A stretch of DNA of 8,156 bases from Pseudomonas sp. Its GTDB lineage: Bacteria; Pseudomonadota; Gammaproteobacteria; Pseudomonadales; Pseudomonadaceae. Below the pieces are notes generated by a model. That model searched no databases and had not been told where the DNA came from. It saw only the letters and a program-made list of their open reading frames with translations. This document shows, in pieces, positions 1 to 6,587 of this stretch; the stretch's first letter is position 1, and each line of letters opens with the position of its first letter. The stretch is taken from assembly GCA_026398835.1 (NCBI GenBank), contig JAPLSD010000699.1, forward strand, positions 1-8,156, given 5' to 3'. The translations under genes were made by a program, and so were the position numbers.

Positions 1-785
1 AATCTAAGACGCAAATCAGCGCGTTGTGGTCCGGCCTGGGTATGCCCCATTTGCTGATCCCGGTGAAGGGACGTGGCGAGCACTGCACTCAGCTCTCGCT
101 CTTTATCCCAACCTCGGTAATAGCTAAGCGTTAAGCCCTCGAGCTCAACCAGTTCACTCAAGGTCTGTTCAAAGACTGGTTTCAAGGCTTTGATGTAAGC
201 GCGGCGGTATTCATCAATTTCAGCACTGGCCTGGCACAGTTCTCTGTCCCAAACCGCTTGCGAAACGGCGTCAAGTGTACCATGCCGCAGCCATGAGTTC
301 CGCTGCCGAAGGGCCTTCTGCAGCCGCTGCCAAGTGGACATGAAACGTGGTTCCACGTGGAACACACCCCAGTCCAGAAATTGTCGACGGATTTTTGGAG
401 CACCTTCCAGCAGTCGGAAACTGTCTGGGTTGATCAATTGCAGAGGCAGTATTTCCGCCAGCTGAGCAGCACTGCGAGCATTCTGTCCGTCGATGCGGAT
501 TTGAAACTCCCCTTGGCGGTCACGGGATATCCCCAAGGCGCTGTGCCCACCCTGAGCCAACTCCACCTGGCCAAACACCGTGCACGCCAATTGTTCGTAT
601 TGAATAACCGGCAACAGACGGGCACTGCGAAACGAACGAGCGAGCCCCAGCAAGTGGATGGCTTCCAGAACGCTGGTTTTGCCGCTGCCGTTGGCGCCGT
701 AAAGAATGTTGATGCGAGGGGAAGGGGAGAAGGTCACCGGGTGCAAATTGCGCACCGCGGTGACCGAGACGCGACTGAGGGACAT
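1..785 (-). CDS. recF: RecF, DNA replication/repair ATPase (partial, C-terminus outside window)
   Basis: RecF is an SMC-like ABC-type ATPase that binds ssDNA/dsDNA junctions with RecO and RecR and loads RecA at gaps and stalled forks. The reading frame is open from the ATG at 785-783 to the left edge, giving 261 codons plus two bases of a family that is usually about 360-370 residues. The N-terminal strand ([14 protein letters not shown]) leads into the Walker A motif GANGSGKT at residues 30-37. The family motifs [10 protein letters not shown] (137-146) and GPQRADL (252-258) are present. The ABC signature and Walker B lie outside the window. An in-frame TAG at 788-786 directly abuts the ATG, so no longer start is possible. 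recF begins 20 bases after the dnaN stop, consistent with one dnaA-dnaN-recF transcript; gyrB would be expected next (inference). The ribosome-binding site is weak (AGAAG), suggesting coupling to dnaN translation. Confidence 0.97.
   Translation of the reverse strand, partial: MSLSRVSVTAVRNLHPVTFSPSPRINILYGANGSGKTSVLEAIHLLGLARSFRSARLLPVIQYEQLACTVFGQVELAQGGHSALGISRDRQGEFQIRIDGQNARSAAQLAEILPLQLINPDSFRLLEGAPKIRRQFLDWGVFHVEPRFMSTWQRLQKALRQRNSWLRHGTLDAVSQAVWDRELCQASAEIDEYRRAYIKALKPVFEQTLSELVELEGLTLSYYRGWDKERELSAVLATSLHRDQQMGHTQAGPQRADLRLR
349..364. promoter_or_regulatory. parS: parS-like ParB-binding site inside recF
   Basis: The plus strand reads GGTTCCACGTGGAACA. It matches the known chromosomal parS consensus TGTTCCACGTGGAACA at 15 of 16 positions, and the central 14 bases (350-363) are a perfect palindrome. 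ParB/Spo0J binds such sites near the origin and works with ParA to segregate chromosomes. The location, about 3.2 kb from the first DnaA box, fits the known clustering of parS sites around oriC in pseudomonads. The site is embedded in recF codons 141-146 (VFHVEP), part of a conserved RecF motif, so part of the sequence is constrained by protein coding. ParB occupancy here is inferred, not shown. Confidence 0.8.
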
Positions 786-805
786 CTAGCTTCTGCTGAA
801 CATGG

Positions 806-1909
806 TTACAGGCGCATCGGCATAACGACGTAAGCCGAGTCATCGTTGTCAGACTCTTGCACCAACGCGCTGCTGTTGGAATCGGACAGAATCAAGCGCA
901 CTTGCTCAGTGGTCATCACGCCCAAGACGTCGAGCAGGTAGCTTACGTTGAAGCCGATCTCCAGCGAGCCGCCGTTGTATTCCACGCCGACTTCTTCTTC
1001 GGCTTCTTCCTGCTCCGGGTTATTCGCCTGGATCTTCAGCTGGCCGTTGGCCAGTTGCAGACGAATACCACGGTACTTCTCGTTGGAAAGAATCGCAGTA
1101 CGGCTGAACGCTTCACGAAGCGCCTGACGATCGCCCAGTACCAGCTTGTCACCGCCTTTAGGCAGAACGCGCTCGTAGTCAGGGAACTTGCCGTCGACCA
1201 GCTTGGAGGTGAAGGTGAACTCGCCGGTGGTTGCACGGATGTGATGCTGACCCAAGACGATGCTGACAAGGCCGTCCGGCTCAGTCAGCAAGCGTGCGAG
1301 TTCCAGAATACCTTTGCGTGGCACGATCACTTGGTGGCGATCCGGCTGGCCGATATCGGCTTGCATCGAGCACATGGCCAAACGGTGACCGTCGGTGGCT
1401 ACCGCGCGGATGATACCGGCAGACACTTCCAGCAGCATGCCATTGAGGTAGTAGCGCACGTCCTGCTGGGCCATGGCGAAGCTGGTGCGTTCGATCAAAC
1501 GACGCAGTTTGCTTTGTTCCAGGCTGCAGGTCAGCGAACCGGGGCCTTCTTCGACAGTCGGGAAATCGTTGGCCGGCAAAGTGGACAAGGTAAAGCGGCT
1601 ACGGCCGGCTTTCACTACAAGCTTCTGCTCGTCGACCTTGATATCGATCAGGGCGTCGTTTGGCAGACTCTTGCAGATGTCCATCAGCTTGCGCGCCGGG
1701 ACAGTGATTTCGCCTGGCTCAGCAGGCTCTTCGAGTTGCACCCGACCGACCAGCTCGACTTCCAGGTCAGTACCGGTCAGCGACAATTGCTGGCCTTCGA
1801 CAACCAACAGCACGTTGGAAAGCACCGGCAAGGTCTGGCGGCGCTCGACGACACCTGCGACCAGTTGCAGGGGTTTCAACAGGGCTTCGCGTTGAATGGT
1901 GAAATGCAT
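806..1909 (-). CDS. dnaN: DNA polymerase III subunit beta (sliding clamp)
   Basis: The beta clamp is a ring-shaped homodimer that encircles duplex DNA. It tethers DNA polymerase III and also binds other polymerases, MutS/MutL, ligase and Hda through its hydrophobic cleft. The product is 367 residues, the normal length, and spans three clamp domains at roughly 1-120, 128-245 and 247-367. Recognisable segments are MHFTIQREALLKPLQLVAGVV at the N-terminus (quoted as its first 20 or so residues), the TDGHRLA segment near residue 173, FPDYERVLP near 242, and the terminal YVVMPMRL that lines the partner-binding cleft. The ATG at 1909 is preceded by purine-rich AAGGCAAGGGA, a plausible ribosome-binding site, and lies 39 bases after the dnaA stop. 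The gene is therefore probably expressed from the dnaA promoter, although a local promoter inside dnaA cannot be excluded. No anomalies are seen. Confidence 0.99.
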   Translation of the reverse strand: MHFTIQREALLKPLQLVAGVVERRQTLPVLSNVLLVVEGQQLSLTGTDLEVELVGRVQLEEPAEPGEITVPARKLMDICKSLPNDALIDIKVDEQKLVVKAGRSRFTLSTLPANDFPTVEEGPGSLTCSLEQSKLRRLIERTSFAMAQQDVRYYLNGMLLEVSAGIIRAVATDGHRLAMCSMQADIGQPDRHQVIVPRKGILELARLLTEPDGLVSIVLGQHHIRATTGEFTFTSKLVDGKFPDYERVLPKGGDKLVLGDRQALREAFSRTAILSNEKYRGIRLQLANGQLKIQANNPEQEEAEEEVGVEYNGGSLEIGFNVSYLLDVLGVMTTEQVRLILSDSNSSALVQESDNDDSAYVVMPMRL

Positions 1910-1948
1910 GGTCTAGTCCCTTGCCTTAATAAGCTGCGCTGGTGTTCA

Positions 1949-3466
1949 TCAAGTGGTCAGTGTACGCAGCAGGTTCTTGTAGTCCTCGCGGATGTCCGCG
2001 TCGGATTCCTTGAGCTCGTTGATCTTGCGGCATGCGTGCAAGACCGTAGTGTGATCTCGGCCGCCGAACACATCGCCGATTTCCGGCAGGCTGTGGTTGG
2101 TCAGCTCTTTGGACAATGCCATCGCTACCTGGCGTGGACGTGCGACCGAGCGCGAACGGCGCTTGGACAACAGGTCGGAAATCTTGATCTTGTAGTACTC
2201 GGCGACCGTGCGCTGAATGTTATCCACAGAGACCAGCTTATCTTGCAGCGCCAGCAAGTCCTTCAGGGATTCGCGAATCAGCTCGATGGTGATGTCACGG
2301 CCCATGAAATGTGAGTGGGCGATAACACGTTTGAGTGCACCTTCCAGCTCTCGCACGTTGGAGCGAATACGCTGGGCAATAAAGAATGCAGCGTCATGGG
2401 GCAGATCGACTTTGGCCTGATCTGCTTTCTTCATCAGAATCGCAACGCGGGTTTCCAGTTCCGGCGGCTCTACGGCAACCGTCAGACCCCAGCCAAAGCG
2501 CGACTTCAAGCGCTCTTCAAGGCCTTCAATTTCTTTAGGGTAACGGTCACTGGTGAGAATGACCTGCTGGCCACCTTCAAGCAGTGCGTTGAATGTGTGG
2601 AAGAACTCTTCCTGGGAACGTTCCTTGCGGGCGAAGAACTGGATGTCATCGATCAACAGCGCATCGACCGACCGGTAGAAGCGTTTGAACTCGTTGATCG
2701 CGTTGAGCTGCAATGCTTTAACCATGTCCGCGACGAAGCGCTCGGAATGCAGGTACACGACCTTGGCATTCGGGTTCTTCTTTAATAGATGGTTACCCAC
2801 AGCGTGCATCAAGTGAGTTTTACCCAGACCAACCCCACCATAAAGGAAGAGTGGGTTGTACCCATGCTTGGGATTGTCCGCGACCTGCCAGGCCGCAGCA
2901 CGGGCCAACTGGTTGGACTTACCTTCGACGAAGTTCTCGAAGGTGAAGGTGCGGTTCAGGTAACTGGTGTGCTTAAGCGCACCTTCAACCTGCACGGTGC
3001 GCTGCTCGGAGCGCACCGGGGCTTGTTGCGAGCTGGCGCCAGCCATTGGGTCGAAGCTGTCACGAGAAGGTTCCTCGCTAACCTGGGCAACCTTTTGCGT
3101 TGATCGTTTGGCGGTCGCGGTCGGCGCTGGAGCATTGGCGACCACAGGCGCCGCAGCAGCCTGTGCCTGAGAAACCGCAGCAGCCAAAGGCGCATTAGGC
3201 GCAGCACGAGGTGCCGAGCTGCGTTTGCTCCCTATTAATAAGGAAAGCGCAGGCGCCAGGCCATTGCCATGCTCATCGAGCAGCTCGAGCACGCGGCCCA
3301 GATACTTTTCGTTGACCCAATCGAGAACAAAACGATTCGGTGCGTAGATACGCAACTCGTCGCCATCGGCTTCGACCTGTAGTGGACGGATCCAGGTGTT
3401 GAATTGCTGGGCAGGCAGCTCATCGCGCAGAAGCTCCACGCACTGCTGCCAAAGTTCCACTGACAC
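1949..3466 (-). CDS. dnaA: Chromosomal replication initiator protein DnaA
   Basis: DnaA is the AAA+ initiator that binds DnaA boxes at oriC as an ATP-dependent filament, melts the AT-rich element and recruits DnaB helicase. Domain I (residues 1 to about 80, MSVELWQQC...) mediates self- and helicase contacts. Domain II (about 81-160) is an Ala/Pro/Gln-rich flexible linker. The AAA+ core has Walker A GGVGLGKT (210-217), Walker [10 protein letters not shown] (270-278), the box VII arginine finger R323 in LKSRFGWG, and sensor II R372 in RSNVRELEG. Domain IV carries the DNA-binding signature [14 protein letters not shown] (468-481). The start is GTG at 3466-3464, chosen because AGGGGAT sits about six bases upstream and the product begins MSVELW as in other pseudomonads. 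Length is 505 residues, normal for the genus. The TGA stop overlaps nothing. The gene likely has autoregulatory control by a DnaA box in its promoter. Confidence 0.99.
   Translation of the reverse strand: MSVELWQQCVELLRDELPAQQFNTWIRPLQVEADGDELRIYAPNRFVLDWVNEKYLGRVLELLDEHGNGLAPALSLLIGSKRSSAPRAAPNAPLAAAVSQAQAAAAPVVANAPAPTATAKRSTQKVAQVSEEPSRDSFDPMAGASSQQAPVRSEQRTVQVEGALKHTSYLNRTFTFENFVEGKSNQLARAAAWQVADNPKHGYNPLFLYGGVGLGKTHLMHAVGNHLLKKNPNAKVVYLHSERFVADMVKALQLNAINEFKRFYRSVDALLIDDIQFFARKERSQEEFFHTFNALLEGGQQVILTSDRYPKEIEGLEERLKSRFGWGLTVAVEPPELETRVAILMKKADQAKVDLPHDAAFFIAQRIRSNVRELEGALKRVIAHSHFMGRDITIELIRESLKDLLALQDKLVSVDNIQRTVAEYYKIKISDLLSKRRSRSVARPRQVAMALSKELTNHSLPEIGDVFGGRDHTTVLHACRKINELKESDADIREDYKNLLRTLTT
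2220..2228 (+). promoter_or_regulatory. Perfect DnaA box within the dnaA coding region
   Basis: TTATCCACA matches the strict 9-mer consensus exactly. On the coding strand it reads TGTGGATAA and spans dnaA codons for Val-Asp-Asn in the segment SVDNIQ (about residues 413-418). It lies about 1.3 kb from oriC. The sequence match is certain. A function, such as titrating DnaA or roadblocking transcription into dnaN, is only a possibility, because the encoded peptide is itself conserved and could explain the match. Confidence 0.4.
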
Positions 3467-3510
3467 GGATATCCCCTAAGTTGAAAGCCGGTGAGGCAAA
3501 AACAGCCGCC

Positions 3511-3539
3511 ATTGTAGCGACCAGACGCACACTTATCCA
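3511..3539 (-). promoter_or_regulatory. Candidate sigma-70 promoter for dnaA, overlapped by a DnaA box
   Basis: On the minus strand a TACAAT -10 hexamer (3516-3511) is preceded at 17 bp by TGGATA (3539-3534), which shares four of six positions with TTGACA. Transcription would begin near 3504, giving a leader of about 38 bases to the GTG start. The -35 element lies wholly inside the perfect DnaA box at 3533-3541, so bound DnaA would compete with RNA polymerase. This is a prediction from hexamer match and spacing. Confidence 0.55.
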
Positions 3540-3541
3540 CA
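3533..3541 (+). promoter_or_regulatory. DnaA box 1 (perfect, TTATCCACA)
   Basis: Exact consensus 9-mer on the plus strand. It is the leftmost box of oriC and covers the -35 region of the predicted dnaA promoter, so it may serve in autoregulation as well as initiation. Confidence 0.9.
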
Positions 3542-3604
3542 TGTAGGTTGCTGACAGGGCATGAAGAATCAACGCCTTAACCTAAAAAAACACGACCAAT
3601 GGTA

Positions 3605-3613
3605 TGTGGATAA
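3605..3613 (-). promoter_or_regulatory. DnaA box 2 (perfect)
   Basis: TGTGGATAA on the plus strand, which is the exact consensus on the minus strand. It is paired with box 3, with a 13-bp start-to-start distance, in the same orientation. Confidence 0.9.
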
Positions 3614-3617
3614 GGTC

Positions 3618-3626
3618 TGTGGATAA
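3618..3626 (-). promoter_or_regulatory. DnaA box 3 (perfect)
   Basis: TGTGGATAA on the plus strand, exact consensus. Only four bases separate it from box 2, close enough for cooperative DnaA binding. Confidence 0.9.
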
Positions 3627-3627
3627 G

Positions 3628-3654
3628 CCCACTTAAGCTCGTTGTACAAGTGGG
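3628..3654. repeat. Inverted repeat CCCACTT / AAGTGGG between DnaA boxes 3 and 4
   Basis: A perfect 7-bp inverted repeat (3628-3634 and 3648-3654) is separated by 13 bases. It fills the space between the two pairs of DnaA boxes in oriC. No T-tract follows, so it is not a terminator. It could be a protein-binding palindrome or a spacer; the role is unknown. Confidence 0.5.
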
Positions 3655-3664
3655 GGGTAAACCC

Positions 3665-3673
3665 GGTGGATAA
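3665..3673 (-). promoter_or_regulatory. DnaA box 4 (one mismatch)
   Basis: GGTGGATAA on the plus strand differs from TGTGGATAA only at the first base. It lies 15 bp, start to start, from perfect box 5 in the same orientation, mirroring the box 2/3 pair. Confidence 0.7.
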
Positions 3674-3679
3674 CCTACC

Positions 3680-3688
3680 TGTGGATAA
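3680..3688 (-). promoter_or_regulatory. DnaA box 5 (perfect)
   Basis: TGTGGATAA on the plus strand, exact consensus, within oriC. It is followed at 3709-3714 by TTATCC, a half-match too poor to call a box. Confidence 0.9.
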
Positions 3689-3796
3689 CACGTCATTTCA
3701 CACACAGCTTATCCGATAGCGCAGCACAGGCAGAACACCGTTTCTCACCATGGTTGTCATTCTCTGTACATCCAGCTGTATAAGGGCTGAAGGTAC

Positions 3797-3805
3797 TTAT
3801 CCACA
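3797..3805 (+). promoter_or_regulatory. DnaA box 6 (perfect), adjacent to the unwinding element
   Basis: TTATCCACA, exact consensus on the plus strand. It is the closest box to the AT-rich tract, separated by a short GC-richer patch (GGCCTCCC, 3812-3819). This order of box, GC patch and AT-rich DNA resembles the basal unwinding arrangement described for bacterial origins; the analogy is inferred. Confidence 0.9.
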
Positions 3806-3820
3806 GAAGATGGCCTCCCT

Positions 3821-3880
3821 AGCTTTTATAAGCTTTACAGAAAAGCTTTAAATAATTCCCTTCTTTATTTCTATATCTAG
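3821..3880. other. AT-rich DNA unwinding element (DUE) with AGCTTT repeats
   Basis: This 60-base stretch has 15 G/C bases (about 75% A+T), clearly richer in A+T than the DnaA-box region to its left. It contains three direct AGCTTT repeats, beginning at 3821, 3831 and 3844, each followed by T/A-rich sequence. By position next to the last DnaA box and by composition it is the most likely site of initial strand opening. The exact melted region cannot be read from sequence. Confidence 0.75.
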
Positions 3881-3942
3881 TCATCCTCTGTCAGACGGCA
3901 GACCCCCTCAGATATCTAATTGAAGGAAAAGCTGGTTGGAAA

Positions 3943-3971
3943 TTGACCTAGAGGCTTGCTTTCTCTAGAAT
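3943..3971 (+). promoter_or_regulatory. Sigma-70 promoter of the rpmH operon
   Basis: TTGACC (3943-3948) and TAGAAT (3966-3971) each match the -35 and -10 consensus at five of six positions, with the optimal 17-bp spacer. Transcription should start near 3978, giving a leader of about 54 bases before rpmH. A strong constitutive-looking promoter fits a ribosomal-protein operon, and it lies just right of the unwinding element, reading away from oriC. Confidence 0.85.
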
Positions 3972-3986
3972 CGCCGGTCTCTTAAA

Positions 3987-4007
3987 ACGGGGGCCATTCC
4001 GGCCCGT
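3987..4007 (+). promoter_or_regulatory. Hairpin in the rpmH mRNA leader
   Basis: ACGGGGGCC (3987-3995) and GGCCCGT (4001-4007) can pair as a 7-bp GC-rich stem with a two-G bulge and a 5-base loop. It lies about ten bases after the predicted transcription start and 24 bases before the rpmH ATG. No U-tract follows, so it is not an intrinsic terminator. It may stabilise the 5' end or affect translation of L34; that role is speculative. Confidence 0.4.
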
Positions 4008-4031
4008 TGTGGACGAACCAGGTAACACGAC

Positions 4032-4166
4032 ATGAAACGTACTTTCCAACCAAGCACCATCAAACGCGCCCGTACTCACGGCTTCCGTGCTCGCATGGCT
4101 ACCAAAAACGGCCGTGCAGTCCTGTCGCGTCGCCGCGCCAAAGGTCGTGCGCGTCTGGCAGTTTGA
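4032..4166 (+). CDS. rpmH: 50S ribosomal protein L34
   Basis: L34 is a small, highly basic protein that binds 23S rRNA in the large ribosomal subunit. The 44-residue product starts [19 protein letters not shown], the invariant L34 N-terminus, and continues with the conserved basic segment around [14 protein letters not shown]. Length is normal for the family. The ATG at 4032 is preceded by AGGT about ten bases upstream. It is the first gene of the operon driven by the 3943-3971 promoter, with rnpA starting 13 bases after its stop. The gene is divergent from dnaA across oriC, the standard arrangement. Confidence 0.99.
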   Translation: MKRTFQPSTIKRARTHGFRARMATKNGRAVLSRRRAKGRARLAV

Positions 4167-4179
4167 TAATCCGGTACTG

Positions 4180-4584
4180 GTGGTGAGTCAGGACTTCAGT
4201 CGGGAAAAGCGTCTGCTTACACCCCGGCATTTCAAGGCAGTCTTTGACTCCCCCACCGGCAAGGTTCCGGGGAAAAATCTCCTGCTCCTTGCACGTAACA
4301 ACGATCTCGATCACCCCCGTCTGGGGTTAGTGATCGGCAAGAAGAGCGTAAAGCTCTCCGTTGAGCGCAATCGCCTCAAACGTCTGATGCGCGAATCGTT
4401 TCGCCTCCACCAGGATTCTCTGGTCGGTTGGGACATCGTTATCGTCGCGCGCAAAGGTTTGGGTGACGTAGAAAACCCCGAATTGATTCAGCATTTCGGC
4501 AAACTCTGGAAGCGTCTGGCACGTAGCAAGCCGGTACCAGCAGTCAAAACCGAAACTGTAGGGGTAGACAGTCCCGATGCGTAA
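4180..4584 (+). CDS. rnpA: Ribonuclease P protein component (C5 protein)
   Basis: RnpA is the protein cofactor of RNase P. It binds the catalytic RNA and the precursor-tRNA 5' leader so that the leader is cleaved. The chosen GTG start at 4180 gives 134 residues beginning [21 protein letters not shown], quoted to its first 20 or so residues, matching the N-terminus typical of pseudomonads. The RNR signature is at residues 63-65 within [16 protein letters not shown], and the conserved FKAVF (18-22) and RLGLVIGKK (47-55) are present. The frame stays open upstream to an ATG at 4087 inside rpmH, but that extension is out of frame with rpmH and lacks family similarity. No strong Shine-Dalgarno is seen before the GTG, so translation is probably coupled to rpmH. 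The C-terminal 20 residues are a variable tail. Confidence 0.96.
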   Translation: MVSQDFSREKRLLTPRHFKAVFDSPTGKVPGKNLLLLARNNDLDHPRLGLVIGKKSVKLSVERNRLKRLMRESFRLHQDSLVGWDIVIVARKGLGDVENPELIQHFGKLWKRLARSKPVPAVKTETVGVDSPDA

Positions 4585-4822
4585 ACTGGCGCTCGTTCCG
4601 ATCCAGTTTTACCGCTATGCCATTAGTCCTCTGATGGCCAGTCACTGTCGTTTCTACCCCAGTTGTTCCTGCTACGCGTATGAAGCCATAGAAAATCATG
4701 GCCTTCTGCGCGGTGGCTGGCTGGCCTTTCGTCGTTTAGGTCGCTGTCATCCGTGGAATCCCGGTGGTTATGACCCGGTTCCATCTATCCCTACCTCCCG
4801 TTCTTCTTCGATGGCCGAGTAA
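4577..4822 (+). CDS. yidD: Membrane protein insertion efficiency factor YidD
   Basis: YidD is a small membrane-associated protein, anchored through an amphipathic N-terminal helix, that assists YidC-dependent insertion of inner-membrane proteins. The 81-residue product carries the family core [16 protein letters not shown] (23-38) and [14 protein letters not shown] (56-69), with cysteines at 24, 30, 32 and 57. Its ATG at 4577 overlaps the last eight bases of rnpA, implying translational coupling. Its stop is two bases before the yidC ATG. The Ser-rich last ten residues are variable in the family. Older annotations call this a putative haemolysin or UPF0161 protein; no toxin role is supported here. 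Confidence 0.96.
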   Translation: MRKLALVPIQFYRYAISPLMASHCRFYPSCSCYAYEAIENHGLLRGGWLAFRRLGRCHPWNPGGYDPVPSIPTSRSSSMAE

Positions 4823-4824
4823 TC

Positions 4825-6507
4825 ATGGATATTAAACGCACGATCCTGATCGTCGCCCTGGCAATCGTGTCCTACGTTATGGTTCTTAAATGGAACCAGG
4901 ACTATGGTCAGGCTGCCCTGCCGACTCAGAATGTTGCCGCCAGTACTACCGCACCGGGCCTACCGGAAACGGCGACTGGTAATAACGCCTCCGTTAGTGA
5001 CGACATTCCACGCGCGGCAAGCGATACCAGTGCACCCGCCGAAGCTCCAGTGGCTGCAAACAAAGATCTCATCCAGATCAAAACGGATGTGCTCGATCTG
5101 GCTATCGATCCACAAGGTGGTGATATCGCCCAGCTGAAGCTGCCGCTTTATCCACGTCGTCAGGATCACCCGGAAATTCCGTTCCAGCTGTTCGATAACG
5201 GCGGCGAGCGGACCTATTTGGCGCAAAGCGGTCTGATCGGCACCAACGGTCCGGACGCTAGTCCATCGGGTCGCCCGGTATTCTCGTCCGAGAAGAAGAC
5301 TTATCAACTGGCTGACGGTCAGGACCAACTGGTCGTCGACCTGAAGTACAGCGCCGGCGGCGTCAATTACATCAAGCGCTTCACCTTGAAGCGTGGTCTG
5401 TACGATGTAGGCGTTTCGTACATCATCGACAACCAGAGCGCTCAGCCTTGGTCCGGTGCAATGTTCGCGCAATTGAAACGTGATAGCAGCTCCGATCCGT
5501 CTTCCAGCACTGCTACCGGCACCGCGACTTACCTGGGCGCCGCCCTGTGGACAAGTTCCGAGCCGTACAAGAAAGTGTCGATGAAGGACATGGACAAGGG
5601 CTCGCTGAAAGAAACCGTTCAAGGTGGTTGGGTTGCCTGGTTGCAACACTACTTTGTGACCGCGTGGATTCCGGCGAAGGGCGAAAGCAATGTCGTCCAG
5701 ACCCGTAAAGACAGCAAAGGCAACTACATCATTGGTTACACCGGCCCAGCGTTGACCGTTGCGCCTGGTGCCAAGGCTGAAACGACCGCTACGCTGTACG
5801 CTGGTCCGAAAAGTCAGGCTGTCCTGAAAGAGTTATCCCCAGGTCTGGAACTGACCGTCGATTACGGCATTCTGTGGTTCATTGCCCAACCGATCTTCTG
5901 GTTGCTGCAACATATCCACGCGCTGGTCGGTAACTGGGGCTGGTCGATCATCTTCCTGACCATGCTGATCAAAGGGCTCTTCTTCCCGCTGTCGGCAGCC
6001 AGTTACAAATCTATGGCGCGCATGCGTGCAGTAGCGCCGAAACTGGCGGCTCTGAAAGAGCAGCATGGCGATGACCGGCAGAAAATGTCGCAGTCGATGA
6101 TGGAGTTGTACAAGAAAGAGAAGATCAATCCGCTGGGTGGATGCTTGCCGATTCTTGTGCAAATGCCGGTTTTCCTCTCGCTGTACTGGGTTCTCCTGGA
6201 AAGCGTGGAAATGCGTCAGGCGCCATTCATGCTGTGGATTACTGACCTGTCGATCAAGGATCCGTTCTTCATTCTGCCGATCATCATGGGCGCAACCATG
6301 TTCATTCAGCAGCAGTTGAACCCGACTCCTCCGGATCCGATGCAGGCCAAGGTGATGAAGCTGATGCCTATCATCTTCACCTTCTTCTTCCTGTGGTTCC
6401 CGGCTGGTCTGGTGCTGTACTGGGTGGTCAACAACTGCCTGTCGATCACACAACAGTGGTACATCACCCGTAAGATCGAAGCGGCTACCAAAAAAGCCGC
6501 TGCGTAA
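4825..6507 (+). CDS. yidC: Membrane protein insertase YidC (Oxa1 family)
   Basis: YidC inserts and folds inner-membrane proteins, alone or with the Sec translocon. The 560-residue product has the Gram-negative five-TM layout. TM1 is at about 6-22. A low-complexity Thr/Ala/Pro-rich linker (about 31-78) leads into a large periplasmic beta domain reaching about 345. TM2 is at about 373-391, followed by a charged cytoplasmic hairpin (394-437). TM3 (about 438-458, after [16 protein letters not shown]), TM4 (about 480-496) and TM5 (about 513-535, [16 protein letters not shown]) complete it. The positive groove residue, R366 in E. coli, is Lys383 here (LIKGLFF); the charge is kept. The basic C-terminal tail is short. 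The ATG follows the yidD stop by two bases, so expression is coupled. A terminator follows 21 bases after the stop. Confidence 0.99.
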   Translation: MDIKRTILIVALAIVSYVMVLKWNQDYGQAALPTQNVAASTTAPGLPETATGNNASVSDDIPRAASDTSAPAEAPVAANKDLIQIKTDVLDLAIDPQGGDIAQLKLPLYPRRQDHPEIPFQLFDNGGERTYLAQSGLIGTNGPDASPSGRPVFSSEKKTYQLADGQDQLVVDLKYSAGGVNYIKRFTLKRGLYDVGVSYIIDNQSAQPWSGAMFAQLKRDSSSDPSSSTATGTATYLGAALWTSSEPYKKVSMKDMDKGSLKETVQGGWVAWLQHYFVTAWIPAKGESNVVQTRKDSKGNYIIGYTGPALTVAPGAKAETTATLYAGPKSQAVLKELSPGLELTVDYGILWFIAQPIFWLLQHIHALVGNWGWSIIFLTMLIKGLFFPLSAASYKSMARMRAVAPKLAALKEQHGDDRQKMSQSMMELYKKEKINPLGGCLPILVQMPVFLSLYWVLLESVEMRQAPFMLWITDLSIKDPFFILPIIMGATMFIQQQLNPTPPDPMQAKVMKLMPIIFTFFFLWFPAGLVLYWVVNNCLSITQQWYITRKIEAATKKAAA

Positions 6508-6528
6508 CTTACTCTGTTGATAACCACT

Positions 6529-6556
6529 CAAAACGCCCCCCTAGTGGGGCGTTTTG
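6529..6556. terminator. Intrinsic terminator after yidC (bidirectional-looking)
   Basis: CAAAACGCCCC (6529-6539) and GGGGCGTTTTG (6546-6556) form a perfect 11-bp stem with a 6-base loop. The A-run on the left and T-run on the right belong to the stem, so the structure could stop transcription from either side. It ends the rpmH-yidC operon 21 bases past the yidC stop and leaves only 31 bases before the mnmE ATG. Confidence 0.9.
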
Positions 6557-6587
6557 CTATCTGTCACTTTTGTCTGGATATTGGGTT

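Larger units (their letters stand above)
3530..3882. other. oriC: Chromosomal replication origin, oriC
   Basis: The 565-base non-coding interval between dnaA and rpmH contains all the hallmarks of a Pseudomonas-type oriC. There are five perfect TTATCCACA boxes and one single-mismatch box in about 270 bases, followed by a strongly AT-rich tract. The boxes at both ends (3533 and 3797) point right, while the four internal ones point left. The rightmost box directly precedes the AT-rich stretch, the usual arrangement for loading DnaA onto the melted strand. Both flanking gene sets are transcribed outward. The boundaries given are approximate and enclose the boxes and the unwinding element. The minimal functional origin cannot be defined from sequence alone. 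Confidence 0.95.

Noticed and set aside
857..2314. Long 485-codon open frame on the plus strand opposite dnaN and dnaA.
   Set aside because: It is antisense to two certain genes, its composition (many Gln, Val, Asp and His) is what reverse-complement reading of high-GC codons produces, and it has no recognisable domain or start signal.
3709..3717. TTATCCGAT as an additional DnaA box.
   Set aside because: It differs from the consensus in all three terminal positions.
3746..3784. Possible plus-strand promoter in oriC (TTGTCA followed by TATAAG).
   Set aside because: The spacer is about 19 bp, and no gene begins until rpmH, which has a much better promoter at 3943-3971. Kept only as a remote possibility of transcription through the unwinding element.
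4087..4179. In-frame upstream extension of rnpA starting at ATG 4087 inside rpmH, reminiscent of the rpmH/rnpA overlap known in Thermus.
   Set aside because: The extra 31 residues are a frame-shifted reading of conserved rpmH codons. The 4180 GTG gives the family N-terminus and normal length, and the extension does not span rpmH as it does in Thermus.
5833..6531. Long minus-strand open frame (and 4960-5649) opposite yidC.
   Set aside because: These are shadow frames of a well-conserved gene with no family resemblance, and no promoter or ribosome-binding site was seen.
6570..6587. TTG at 6570 as the mnmE start, adding six residues.
   Set aside because: The ATG at 6588 gives the standard [11 protein letters not shown]-terminus, and no better ribosome-binding site supports the TTG.
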